Positions 1 through 7,816 of a DNA stretch of 41,519 nucleotides are shown here, piece after piece. The translations under genes were made by a program, and so were the position numbers. Source of the stretch: an uncultured Blautia sp. (lineage in GTDB: Bacteria > Bacillota > Clostridia > Lachnospirales > Lachnospiraceae); the NCBI RefSeq assembly GCF_934372025.1, contig NZ_CAKROJ010000014.1, positions 1 to 41,519 on the forward strand. Direction: 5' to 3'. Within the stretch, counting starts at the first letter, position 1. Every line of letters starts with the position of its first letter. The notes beneath the pieces are model-generated. The model was given only the letters and a program-made list of their open reading frames with translations. It did not search any database and was not told the DNA's origin.

Positions 1-1293
1 GCAACAAATACCTACACATTCCACATGGCAGAAGATGCTAAATGGCAGGATGGCGAACCTGTTACAGCAGACGATGTCAAATTTACCATCGAAGCTATCA
101 TGGATCCGGAAAATGGTTCTGAGAATGCACCAAACTACGAAGATGTAGAAGAGATCAATGTGGTTGATGACCATACAGTCGAATTCAAACTCGAGGACAA
201 AAACGTTGCATTCCTTGACTATATGACAATGGCAGTTCTTCCTAAACACTTGCTTGAAGGCGAAGATATGCAGACTTCTGATTTCTTCCGTAATCCGGTT
301 GGAACAGGCCCATACAAAATTGAATCCTGGGATGAAGGTCAGGCTATCACACTTGCTAAAAATGAAGATTACTTCAAGGGTGAGCCTTCTATCGATAAAA
401 TCGTATTTAAGATCGTACCAGATGACAATGCGAAAGCTCTTCAGTTAAAATCAGGAGAACTGGATCTGGCTCTATTAACTCCGAAGGATGCAACTGCTTT
501 TGCTGGTGATGATGCTTATACATGCTATGATATGAAAACTGCTGATTATCGTGGAATCATGTTTAACTTTGGAAACGAATACTGGCAGAAAAACCGTGAC
601 CTGATTCCGGCAGTATGCTACGGACTTGATCGTCAGGCAATCATCGACGCAGTTATCCTGGGACAGGGAATGCCTGCTTATGGTCCTCTTCAGAGAAATA
701 TCTACAACTGTGAAGATGTTGAGCATTATGATTACAATCCGGAAAAATCAAAAGAAATCCTTGAAGCTGCCGGATGTGAAATGGGTGATGATGGATTCTA
801 CTACCGCGACGGCGAAAAAGTTGGTTTTGTGATCAGTGTAAGTGCCGGAGACCAGGTACGTATTGACATGGCTCAGATCGCAGCACAGGAACTGAAGGAA
901 ATCGGTATGGATGTATCTGTAGAAATCCCGGCACAGACAGACTGGGCAGGACAGATGGCATTCCTGATCGGATGGGGAAGCCCGTTTGACGCTGACGACC
1001 ATACATATAAAGTATTCGGAACAGATAAGGGAGCAAACTACTCCAGCTATTCTAACGAAGAAGTTGACAAATATCTGACAGAAGCAAGACAGTCAGCTGA
1101 TCCGGAAGTTCGTAAAGAGGCTTATGCTAACTTCCAGAAAGCTCTTGCAGAGGATCCGGCTTATGCAATGATCTGCTATATCGATGCAAACTATGTCGCT
1201 GACAGTAATATCAAGGGAATCAATCCTGATACCATTATGGGACATCACGGAGTTGGTATTTTCTGGAATGTTGCAGACTGGACTATTGAATAA
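1..1293 (+). CDS. ABC transporter substrate-binding protein, family 5 (peptide/nickel type), 5' end missing
   Basis: The reading frame is open from base 1, so the signal peptide and the first part of the N-terminal lobe lie outside the window; the first in-window ATG at 25 is internal. The visible 430 residues carry the family-5 core: an early W-x-D-G-x-x-V-T-A-x-D-V-x-F motif, N-P-V-G-T-G-P-Y about 90 residues later, and a C-terminal segment ending with the D-x-x-x-R-x-x-x-Y-x-x-x-Q helix and a final W-N-V. Such proteins bind oligopeptides, dipeptides or metal chelates outside the membrane and deliver them to OppBC-type permeases. Those permeases and their ATPases follow directly, which supports peptide-like import. 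The exact ligand cannot be read from sequence. Confidence 0.9.
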   Translation, partial: ATNTYTFHMAEDAKWQDGEPVTADDVKFTIEAIMDPENGSENAPNYEDVEEINVVDDHTVEFKLEDKNVAFLDYMTMAVLPKHLLEGEDMQTSDFFRNPVGTGPYKIESWDEGQAITLAKNEDYFKGEPSIDKIVFKIVPDDNAKALQLKSGELDLALLTPKDATAFAGDDAYTCYDMKTADYRGIMFNFGNEYWQKNRDLIPAVCYGLDRQAIIDAVILGQGMPAYGPLQRNIYNCEDVEHYDYNPEKSKEILEAAGCEMGDDGFYYRDGEKVGFVISVSAGDQVRIDMAQIAAQELKEIGMDVSVEIPAQTDWAGQMAFLIGWGSPFDADDHTYKVFGTDKGANYSSYSNEEVDKYLTEARQSADPEVRKEAYANFQKALAEDPAYAMICYIDANYVADSNIKGINPDTIMGHHGVGIFWNVADWTIE

Positions 1294-1311
1294 TAAGAAA
1301 TGGGTTGTGAC

Positions 1312-1337
1312 GGGGGCACGAGGAGTGCCCCCTTTTT
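1312..1337 (+). terminator. Terminator-like hairpin between binding-protein gene and ATPase genes
   Basis: GGGGGCAC (1312-1319) pairs perfectly with GTGCCCCC (1325-1332) around a GAGGA loop, followed by five T. It lies 18 bases after the binding-protein stop and before the ATPase gene at 1362, with no obvious promoter in between. It probably acts as a partial terminator, so the binding protein is made in excess over the membrane complex. Confidence 0.8.
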
Positions 1338-1361
1338 ACACGAGCGGAAAAAGGGTTGAAA

Positions 1362-2375
1362 ATGGAACATTTATTAGAGGTCAAAAATCTTTCAGTCAGC
1401 ATAGATGGTCCTTCGGGAGAGGTTCAGGCGGTAAGAGATGTCTCTTTTTCGTTAAAAAAGGGAGAAGTGCTGGCTATAGTTGGAGAATCCGGATGCGGAA
1501 AGAGTGTACTTTGCAAAAGTATCATGAAGCTTTTGCCGCCAAGTGCCAGGATCAAAGAAGGCAGTATCAGTGTTAACGGGCAGGATATCACCTGTTACAG
1601 GGAGAAAGAGATGCAGAAGCTTCGTGGAAAAATTTTTTCCATGATCTTTCAGGATCCTATGACTTCCCTGAATCCAACTATTAAAATTGGAAAACAGATT
1701 GCGGAAGCAGTGTTGATACATAATAAAAAATATACAAAAGAACAGGTAGACAAGAAAGTTTTGGAACTTATGGAGCTGGTGGGGATCTCGCATCCAAAGG
1801 AACGTTATCACCAGTATCCATGGCAGTTTTCCGGTGGAATGCGCCAGAGATGTGTTATGGCGATCGCATTGGCTGCTGATCCGGATATTTTATTCGCGGA
1901 TGAACCGACCACGGCATTGGATGTGACCATCCAGGCTCAAATTCTGGATCTTCTGCGCGAAATCCAGATGAAGCTTGGAACAGCCACCATACTGGTATCC
2001 CATGATCTGGGAGTAGTTGCCCGTGTTGCGGACAGAGTAGCGGTAATGTATGCGGGTAAAATCGTGGAGATTGGTACAGCAGAGGAAGTATATTATGATC
2101 CGAGACACCCATACACATGGGGTCTTATGCGATCACTTCCGGCATTTGCAAATGGAAAAGAAAGTCTGTACACGATTCCTGGCATGCCGCCTACATTGAT
2201 TGATCCACCTGAGGGGGATGCTTTTGCATGTCGAAATGAATATGCATTGAATATCGATTATGAAGAAATGCCACCTATGTTTAAGATCACAGACACGCAT
2301 TATGCGGCAACCTGGCTGTTAGACCCAAGGGCACCACAGATCAAATCACCTATGGGAGGACCGTGCAGTGAGTAA
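1362..2375 (+). CDS. oppD: Oligopeptide ABC transporter ATP-binding protein OppD-like
   Basis: A 337-residue ATPase of the peptide importer class. Walker A is GESGCGKS (about residues 41-48), the Q-loop follows in F-Q-D-P-M-T-S-L-N-P, the ABC signature is S-G-G-M-R-Q-R and Walker B is I-L-F-A-D-E-P-T-T-A-L-D. It powers the OppBC-type channel from the cytoplasmic face and pairs with the next ATPase. ATG 1362 is preferred over the in-frame TTG at 1356 because AAAGGG ends just before the TTG, giving six bases of spacing to the ATG. The C-terminal extension lacks the usual cysteine-rich C-x-x-R-C cluster of OppD; only one Cys is seen there. It overlaps the next gene by eight bases. Confidence 0.93.
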   Translation: MEHLLEVKNLSVSIDGPSGEVQAVRDVSFSLKKGEVLAIVGESGCGKSVLCKSIMKLLPPSARIKEGSISVNGQDITCYREKEMQKLRGKIFSMIFQDPMTSLNPTIKIGKQIAEAVLIHNKKYTKEQVDKKVLELMELVGISHPKERYHQYPWQFSGGMRQRCVMAIALAADPDILFADEPTTALDVTIQAQILDLLREIQMKLGTATILVSHDLGVVARVADRVAVMYAGKIVEIGTAEEVYYDPRHPYTWGLMRSLPAFANGKESLYTIPGMPPTLIDPPEGDAFACRNEYALNIDYEEMPPMFKITDTHYAATWLLDPRAPQIKSPMGGPCSE

Positions 2376-3279
2376 AGAAGTATTATTAGATGTCAGGCAT
2401 CTGACCCAGCAGTTTCATCTGACGAAAAAGATCAAAGTAAAGGCTGTGGATGATGTCTCTTTCCAGATCCACAAAGGTGAGATCTTTGGACTGGTGGGAG
2501 AATCCGGTTCCGGAAAGTCTACTGTAGCCAGATGTCTGATGAATATCTATCAGCCAGCTCAGGGAGAAATCTGGTACAAAGATGTAAATATCTGTGACAA
2601 AAAAGAATTCAAAAAGAATAAAAAAATGCTTCAGACCAGACGCCAGATGATCTTTCAGGATTCTGCCTCCAGCCTGAATCAGAAGATGAAGGTGTCAGAT
2701 ATTATTACGGAACCAATGAGAATCCAGCATATTACACCTCCGAGAGGAAGCTATATAAAAGAAGCAGCCTTTCAGATGGAGTATGTGGGACTTGAGAAGA
2801 GTTTTCTGGATCGTTATCCATCCGAATTGTCCGGCGGTCAGCGTCAGCGAGTGGCAATAGCCAGATCGCTGTGTATGGAACCGGAATTCCTGGTAGCCGA
2901 TGAACCGATTGCCTCTCTGGATGTCTCTATACAGGCACAGATTGTGAACCTGTTCCGCCATCTGCAGGAGGAGCATGGATTTACATTTTTGTTTATCGCT
3001 CACGATCTGGCTATGGTTGAATATCTCTGTGACCGTGTTGGTGTAATGTATCATGGAAAACTGGTAGAACTGGCACCGTCGGAGGAATTGTATTCCAATC
3101 CGGTGCACCCTTATACAAAAACACTGCTGTCTGCAATTCCTGTGCCGGACCCGATCAGAGAAAGAAAAAGAGTTCTGCAGTATTATGATGGCGAGGGAAT
3201 GGAAAACAGTATGTGGACAGAAGTGTCACCAGGACATTTTGCAATGCTCCCGGCTGACGGAAAGGGGTGCAGCATATAA
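2368..3279 (+). CDS. oppF: Oligopeptide ABC transporter ATP-binding protein OppF-like
   Basis: A 303-residue ATPase, second of the pair. Walker A is GESGSGKST (about residues 43-51), the Q-loop is F-Q-D-S-A-S-S-L-N, the signature is L-S-G-G-Q-R-Q-R and Walker B is F-L-V-A-D-E-P-I-A-S-L-D, followed by the H-loop in I-A-H-D-L. The start is GTG 2368, set by GGAGG at 2355-2359 and embedded in the end of oppD, which implies translational coupling. The C-terminus is short and lacks the full OppF tail with its conserved cysteines. The protein is expected to form a heterodimer with the OppD-like protein. Confidence 0.93.
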   Translation: MSKEVLLDVRHLTQQFHLTKKIKVKAVDDVSFQIHKGEIFGLVGESGSGKSTVARCLMNIYQPAQGEIWYKDVNICDKKEFKKNKKMLQTRRQMIFQDSASSLNQKMKVSDIITEPMRIQHITPPRGSYIKEAAFQMEYVGLEKSFLDRYPSELSGGQRQRVAIARSLCMEPEFLVADEPIASLDVSIQAQIVNLFRHLQEEHGFTFLFIAHDLAMVEYLCDRVGVMYHGKLVELAPSEELYSNPVHPYTKTLLSAIPVPDPIRERKRVLQYYDGEGMENSMWTEVSPGHFAMLPADGKGCSI

Positions 3280-4283
3280 TGAGACAAAAAAAGTTCGTCT
3301 ACTATGGTAAAAAATGCCTGATCTTCCTGATCTCAGTATTTATTTTGTCTGTTGCTGTATTTTATGTAGCACGTCTGGCACCGGGAGATCCGCTGATTTC
3401 TTATTATGGTGACCGCACAGAAAAGATGAGCCCGGAAGAACGCGAATGGGCTATGGAAAAATTAGGATTGAACGAACCAATCTCTGTGCAGTATGTGAAA
3501 TGGGTAAAAAATGCTTTTCATGGAGAATTTGGTATTTCATTTAAATACAAACAGGATGTATTAGAAGTGATCGGCGGCCGTATTGGTAACACGCTTTTGT
3601 TGGGAGGAATCGGATTTGTCATTATGTTTGCAGGAGCATTGCTTCTGGGAATCCTGTGTGCCTGGTACGAAAACCGTCTGGCAGACCGGATTTTATGTAA
3701 ACTGGGCACGATATCCAGCTGTATCCCTGAGTTCTGGATGGCGTTGGTGCTGATTCTTATCTTCTCCGTAAATCTCAAGATCCTGCCAAGCAGTGGTGCT
3801 TACAGCACCGGAAAGGCAGGAGATATTGGAGACAGGGTGATTCATCTGATCATGCCATTGACGATCGTAGTTCTGGAGCATCTGTGGTACTACGCTTACA
3901 TGATCCGAAATAAAATCCTTGAAGAAGTTCGTGCAGATTATGTGCTTCTGGCTAAGGCCAAGGGCCTGGATAAGAAAAAGCTTATGTTCAGACACTGTGT
4001 TCGAAACGTAATGCCTGCTTACTTAAGTATCATGGCGATTGCAGTTCCTCATGTACTTGGCGGAACCTATGTTGTAGAAAGTGTTTTTTCGTATCCTGGA
4101 ATTGGAGCGTTGTCTTATGAGAGCGCCAGATATCATGATTACAATCTGCTGATGCTGCTTTGTATGATGTCAGGAATCCTGGTTATTTTCTGTAATATCG
4201 TCAGTCAGACTATCAATGAACAGATTGATCCTCGTATGAAGGATGAAGTAATAACCGAGAAATCGGAGGTGGTAGAAGGATGA
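3279..4283 (+). CDS. oppB: Oligopeptide ABC transporter permease OppB-like
   Basis: A 334-residue inner-membrane permease. An N-terminal membrane helix (about residues 12-35) is followed by the R-L-A-P-G-D-P motif typical of DppB/OppB, an extracellular segment with G-L-N-E-P-I, then about five further helices. The coupling EAA-type loop reads A-D-Y-V-L-L-A-K-A-K-G-L, with the R-x-x-x-x-P part in H-C-V-R-N-V-M-P. The start is ATG 3279, sharing a base with the oppF stop (TAATG), with AAAGGGG at 3261-3267; an in-frame GTG at 3267 sits on the SD and is rejected. It forms the pore with the next gene product. Confidence 0.93.
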   Translation: MRQKKFVYYGKKCLIFLISVFILSVAVFYVARLAPGDPLISYYGDRTEKMSPEEREWAMEKLGLNEPISVQYVKWVKNAFHGEFGISFKYKQDVLEVIGGRIGNTLLLGGIGFVIMFAGALLLGILCAWYENRLADRILCKLGTISSCIPEFWMALVLILIFSVNLKILPSSGAYSTGKAGDIGDRVIHLIMPLTIVVLEHLWYYAYMIRNKILEEVRADYVLLAKAKGLDKKKLMFRHCVRNVMPAYLSIMAIAVPHVLGGTYVVESVFSYPGIGALSYESARYHDYNLLMLLCMMSGILVIFCNIVSQTINEQIDPRMKDEVITEKSEVVEG

Positions 4284-5167
4284 CGAATAATTCATTTGAA
4301 CTGGCAGGAACCAGAAAAACAGAAACTGTAATTCCAAAATCAAAGAAAAAGTGGTACGAAGGCAAACCAGTTGTTTCAGCAGTAATATTGATTCTCATCA
4401 TATTGGGCTGTCTGGGAGCAGAACTGATCATGACCAAGGATCCTGCTTATATGGATCTTCTCAATTACAATAAGGCACCAAATGCGGAGTTCCTTTTTGG
4501 AACAGATACCATGGGAAGGGATATCTTTTCCATGATATGGTATGGAGGAAGAATCTCAATCCTGATCGGTGGATTAGCTACGGTTATTTCTACTTTTATC
4601 GCAGTGGTAGTTGGCGCCTTCAGTGGTGTGGCACCGGCTTGGCTTGATGAACTGATCATGCGATTTACAGAAGTTTTTTTGAGTATACCAACACTGCTTC
4701 TGATCATTTTACTGCAGGCTATCCTGGGAAATGCAAATATCCTCAGCCTGTCATTTGTAATTGGTGTGACCAGCTGGACCAGTATTGCGAAGGTAGTACG
4801 TACCGAGGTTCGACAGATTCGAAACAGTGAGTACATCATTGCAGCAAAATGTATGGGAGCAGGGTTCTTCCGTGTTTTATGGAAGCATCTGGTACCAAAC
4901 TTCTTCTCATCGATCATGTTTATGGTTGTCATGAACGTAAGAACTGCCATGATTTCTGAGGCTACCCTGAGCTTTATGGGAATTGGTCTCCCGATTGAAG
5001 TTATCACATGGGGAAGTATGCTGTCTCTTTCGGATAAAGCGCTGATGACAGGATCCTGGTGGATCATCCTGATCCCGGGACTTTTCCTGATCGCAACAGT
5101 ACTCTGCCTGACCAATATAGGAAATGCCTGCAGAGAGCAGACAAACAGAAAAGAGAGTAATTTCTGA
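4280..5167 (+). CDS. oppC: Oligopeptide ABC transporter permease OppC-like
   Basis: A 295-residue permease with the OppC N-terminal helix (about 31-52) and a family signature G-T-D-x-x-G-R-D (about 75-82) before the five-helix core. The EAA loop reads S-E-Y-I-I-A-A-K-C-M-G-A with W-K-H-L-V-P-N, the coupling helix that contacts the ATPases. The start overlaps the oppB stop (ATGA) behind GGAGGTGG. This closes the transporter operon. The order binding protein-D-F-B-C is less usual than binding protein-B-C-D-F but all five components are present. Confidence 0.93.
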   Translation: MTNNSFELAGTRKTETVIPKSKKKWYEGKPVVSAVILILIILGCLGAELIMTKDPAYMDLLNYNKAPNAEFLFGTDTMGRDIFSMIWYGGRISILIGGLATVISTFIAVVVGAFSGVAPAWLDELIMRFTEVFLSIPTLLLIILLQAILGNANILSLSFVIGVTSWTSIAKVVRTEVRQIRNSEYIIAAKCMGAGFFRVLWKHLVPNFFSSIMFMVVMNVRTAMISEATLSFMGIGLPIEVITWGSMLSLSDKALMTGSWWIILIPGLFLIATVLCLTNIGNACREQTNRKESNF

Positions 5168-5197
5168 TAAGAAAATATTGAGTAAGAAAAGAAATGG

Positions 5198-5249
5198 TTG
5201 AATCAGTATCATGAAAAAGTATATAATGGTCTGGGTAAATTTTTACCAG
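5198..5249 (+). promoter_or_regulatory. Promoter with operator-like palindrome ahead of the MATE gene
   Basis: TTGAAT (5198-5203) and TATAAT (5222-5227) are separated by 18 bases, a good sigma-A promoter. Directly after the -10 box, at 5231-5249, lies the near-perfect palindrome CTGGGTAAATTTTTACCAG, covering the expected start of transcription. It is placed as a repressor operator would be. Its TTTACCAG half resembles the elements found around the LacI-type gene at 15323, but the spacing of the halves differs. Confidence 0.6.
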
Positions 5250-5256
5250 AAAATGA

Positions 5257-5291
5257 AAGAAAGTGGCTCAGAAAGGTAACAGGGCCAATTT
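5257..5291 (+). other. Leader stem-loop before MATE gene
   Basis: In the leader a GAAAGTGGC-type arm (about 5256-5267) can pair with GCCAATTTC (5284-5292) across a loop of about 16 bases, with one mismatch. It ends about 22 bases before the TTG start. No known riboswitch class was recognised; it could be simple leader structure. Confidence 0.3.
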
Positions 5292-5315
5292 CATGATAAG
5301 GATGAGGAAAGAGTA

Positions 5316-6662
5316 TTGGAAGGAAATTTAACAAAAGGTCCTATTTTGAAGACATTGACAAAGCTGGCTATTCCCATTATGGCATCAGCATTTCTGGGGA
5401 CTCTGTACAACATTACAGATATGGCCTGGATTGGACTTCTGGGATCAAAAGCGGTAGCAGGTGTTGGTGTAGGAGGAATGTTTACCTGGCTCTCACAGGG
5501 CCTGGCGTCTATGTCGAGAATGGGAGGACAGGTACAGACGGCCCAGTGTATTGGGCGTGGAGAAAAAGAAGAAGCACATAAATTTGCACAGGCAGCAGTT
5601 CAGATGTCTGCAATCATGGGATTATTATATGCTGCAGTCTCACTTATTTTTGTAAGACAGATGGTTGGATTTTTCAAATTGCAGGATCCGGAGGCATATA
5701 CGGCAGCTATTTCTTATACGCAGATTGCCTGCGGGCTGATCGTATTTTCATTTCTTACGTTGACGCTGACCGGACTTTATACTGCACAGGGAGATTCAAG
5801 AACTCCATTTCTGGCAAACCTTGTGGGTCTTGGTATGAATATGATCCTGGATCCGGTACTGATTCTTGGACCGGGACCATTTCCAAAGCTGGGAGTAGCC
5901 GGTGCGGCGATTGCTACTGTTACTGCACAGGCAATCGTAATGAGTATTATGATTCTTGGAATCATAGTACAGAAAAAAGAGAATGTACTGAAAGGTACCC
6001 GGATATTTGCAAAGATTCCGCGAAAATATCTCGGTGGAATCTGTAAAATCGGAATTCCTACAGCAATTCAGGGAATGGCATACTGTGTTATATCCATGGT
6101 ACTGACACGAATGATATCGGTATTTGGGGCAGAGGCAGTTGCAACGCAGAGAGTAGGAGGCCAGATCGAATCGGTTTCCTGGAATACGGCGGATGGTTTT
6201 GCAGCTGCATTGAATGCATTTGTTGGACAGAATTATGGCGCAGGAGAGATGAACAGAGTAAAAAAAGGATACAGAGCATCCTTATGGACTGTAGGTGTCT
6301 GGGGAGTGTTGATCATGTTAAGCTTTATTATCTTCCCGGAACCGATTGCCAGAATATTCTTCCATGAACCGAAGGCAATTGCCACGGCAGTTGGATATCT
6401 TGTGATCATTGGATTCAGCGAGGCTTTTATGTGTGTAGAACTGACTACAATAGGAGCTTTGTCCGGACTTGGCAAAACACGTCTTTGCAGTATCATCAGT
6501 ATCATACTTACCGGTGCAAGAATCCCGCTGGCAGTTATTCTGGGTGGTATGATGGGACTCAGTGGTATCTGGTGGGCAATTTCTTCCACTTCCATTGTGA
6601 AAGGTATTATATTCATCTGTACATTTGGGTGGATCACCAGAAAGCAAACTACAGACAGATAA
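5316..6662 (+). CDS. MATE family efflux transporter
   Basis: A 448-residue, twelve-helix cation-coupled exporter of the MATE/NorM/DinF superfamily. The N-terminus L-x-x-L-A-I-P-I-M, the Y-N-I-T-D-M-x-W segment in helix 1, and the inter-helix G-x-G-x-N-x-x-L-D-P-x-L in the middle of the first half are typical, and the C-terminal half repeats the fold. Such proteins expel drugs or metabolites. The start is TTG 5316 behind AGGAAAGAG (5305-5313); no ATG occurs early in the frame. It is probably monocistronic, with its own promoter and a terminator over the stop codon. The substrate is not predictable. Confidence 0.9.
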   Translation: MEGNLTKGPILKTLTKLAIPIMASAFLGTLYNITDMAWIGLLGSKAVAGVGVGGMFTWLSQGLASMSRMGGQVQTAQCIGRGEKEEAHKFAQAAVQMSAIMGLLYAAVSLIFVRQMVGFFKLQDPEAYTAAISYTQIACGLIVFSFLTLTLTGLYTAQGDSRTPFLANLVGLGMNMILDPVLILGPGPFPKLGVAGAAIATVTAQAIVMSIMILGIIVQKKENVLKGTRIFAKIPRKYLGGICKIGIPTAIQGMAYCVISMVLTRMISVFGAEAVATQRVGGQIESVSWNTADGFAAALNAFVGQNYGAGEMNRVKKGYRASLWTVGVWGVLIMLSFIIFPEPIARIFFHEPKAIATAVGYLVIIGFSEAFMCVELTTIGALSGLGKTRLCSIISIILTGARIPLAVILGGMMGLSGIWWAISSTSIVKGIIFICTFGWITRKQTTDR

Positions 6663-6696
6663 AACAACGAGGCCGCAATTGCGGCCTCGTTGTTTT
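6661..6696. terminator. Bidirectional terminator shared by convergent MATE and AraC genes
   Basis: A perfect 36-base palindrome: AAAACAACGAGGCCGC and its reverse complement around a central AATT. A-runs and T-runs at the two ends give a U-tract in either direction. Both flanking stop codons (TAA 6660-6662 and the reverse TAA at 6695-6697) lie at its edges. Confidence 0.95.
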
Positions 6697-7600
6697 ATAC
6701 AGGATCACCTATCTGCTTTTCGTTGAATTTATCCATCATCTCTTTGTGAGTCTTATAATTCTTGGGGCTCATTCCGAATTTTTTCTTAAAAGCCTTGGAA
6801 AAGACCAGCTGATCTTCGTATCCTACCAGATTGGATACTTCTTTGACCGATTTAGAGGTGCTTACCAGCAGATTGGCAGCTTTGTGCATCTTATAGTTGA
6901 TCAGGAAATTCTGTGCGGACATTCTAAGCTCCTTCTGGAAAGCGCTGTTAAGATAAGCACGGCTGATACCGATATTGTCAGCAATATCTGAGATGCCGAT
7001 TCCCTGATGATACGTTTCCTGAATATATTCTATGGCGAGTTCCACATAAACACTTGTGCTGTAGGCATATTTGAGGGGCTTGCGGTTCTGGGCTGCAAGT
7101 TTTTCATGATGCTCTGCAAGTTCAGCCAACAGAAGAATCAGATAAGCCTGCCGTCTGAGATCGTTAGCTTTGCTTAGTTGTTTATGAGAGAGCATTTTAT
7201 CGATATATTTGAGGATAAGCTTCTGGTCCGGTGATGGAAGAACAAGCTGATTTTTGGAAAATCCACATTCACGTGCGAGGGCATGAGCGCGGATTCCACG
7301 AAAACCGATCCAGGCATAGGTCCATGGATAAGTTTCATCTGCACCATAAGTGATTGGCTCATCGGGATAAATGATAAACATCTGCCCGGGAGTAAGACTC
7401 CATGTCTGACCGCCGGCAGAATAAAATCCGGCACCATCCAGTACAAAATGAATGATAAATTCATCTCTGGGGATTGAACATATATGACCGGGAGAACAGT
7501 GCTCCTTACCGGTATGGATCAGGCTGATATCCAGAGATCCTTCTTTGAGATTTTCAAGACAGCGGAAGGTGGCGCTGTCAGTATATTTTACATTAGGCAT
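6695..7600 (-). CDS. AraC family transcriptional regulator, probable activator of the alpha-galactoside operon
   Basis: A 301-residue regulator. The N-terminal half (about 10-150) is an AraC-type cupin sensor: it has H-F-V-L-D-G-x-G, a G-G-x-x-W-x-L-x-P-G-Q motif and Y-P-x-E-x-x-x-Y. The C-terminal 100 residues hold the double helix-turn-helix, with I-G-I-S-R-A-Y-L-N in the first and V-G-Y-E-D-Q-L-V-F-S-K-A-F-K-K-x-F-G-x-S-P in the second. This is the MsmR/RafR type that activates oligosaccharide uptake genes. The start at 7600 has a strong AAAGGAGTGACG site. It is divergent from the transporter operon at 7817, whose promoter region contains repeats of the right spacing for an AraC dimer. Ligand inference (alpha-galactoside) comes from the neighbours. 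Confidence 0.9.
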   Translation of the reverse strand: MPNVKYTDSATFRCLENLKEGSLDISLIHTGKEHCSPGHICSIPRDEFIIHFVLDGAGFYSAGGQTWSLTPGQMFIIYPDEPITYGADETYPWTYAWIGFRGIRAHALARECGFSKNQLVLPSPDQKLILKYIDKMLSHKQLSKANDLRRQAYLILLLAELAEHHEKLAAQNRKPLKYAYSTSVYVELAIEYIQETYHQGIGISDIADNIGISRAYLNSAFQKELRMSAQNFLINYKMHKAANLLVSTSKSVKEVSNLVGYEDQLVFSKAFKKKFGMSPKNYKTHKEMMDKFNEKQIGDPV

Positions 7601-7675
7601 TTACGTCACTCCTTTGACATAAAGACATAAACATCAAAAACGTTTAAAACAGCGTAAATTCAAGGCTTATTTGAC

Positions 7676-7767
7676 ATTTTACCATATATTCTTAGATTTT
7701 GCCATAACGATTATGACATAAATCCATGCCATTAGTCTATTTAATTAAAAAGATAAAAAAGTATAAT
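7676..7767 (+). promoter_or_regulatory. Operon promoter with two direct repeats, probable AraC-type activator site
   Basis: ATTTTACCATA (7676-7686) and ATTTTGCCATA (7696-7706) match at 10 of 11 positions and start 20 bases apart, about two helical turns, as expected for the half-sites of an AraC-type dimer. Downstream lies a perfect -10 TATAAT (7762-7767). The -35 position (7739-7744, ATTTAA) is poor, which fits a promoter that needs an activator. Confidence 0.5.
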
Positions 7768-7816
7768 AATATTTACAAAGAGACGTTCGAACGGCAAAAA
7801 ATAAAGGAGAATGAAT

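Noticed and set aside
4465..5115. A 216-codon minus-strand frame opposite the OppC-like gene
   Set aside because: It is antisense to a gene with clear permease motifs and shows no protein-family features.
5228..5315. A riboswitch in the leader of the MATE gene
   Set aside because: There is a promoter and a small stem, but none of the conserved cores of known riboswitch classes could be recognised and no terminator alternative is present.
7633..7650. A CcpA (cre) site around AAAAACGTTTAAAA upstream of the AraC gene
   Set aside because: It keeps the central CG but misses the outer TG and CA positions of the consensus, so the match is no better than chance in A/T-rich DNA.
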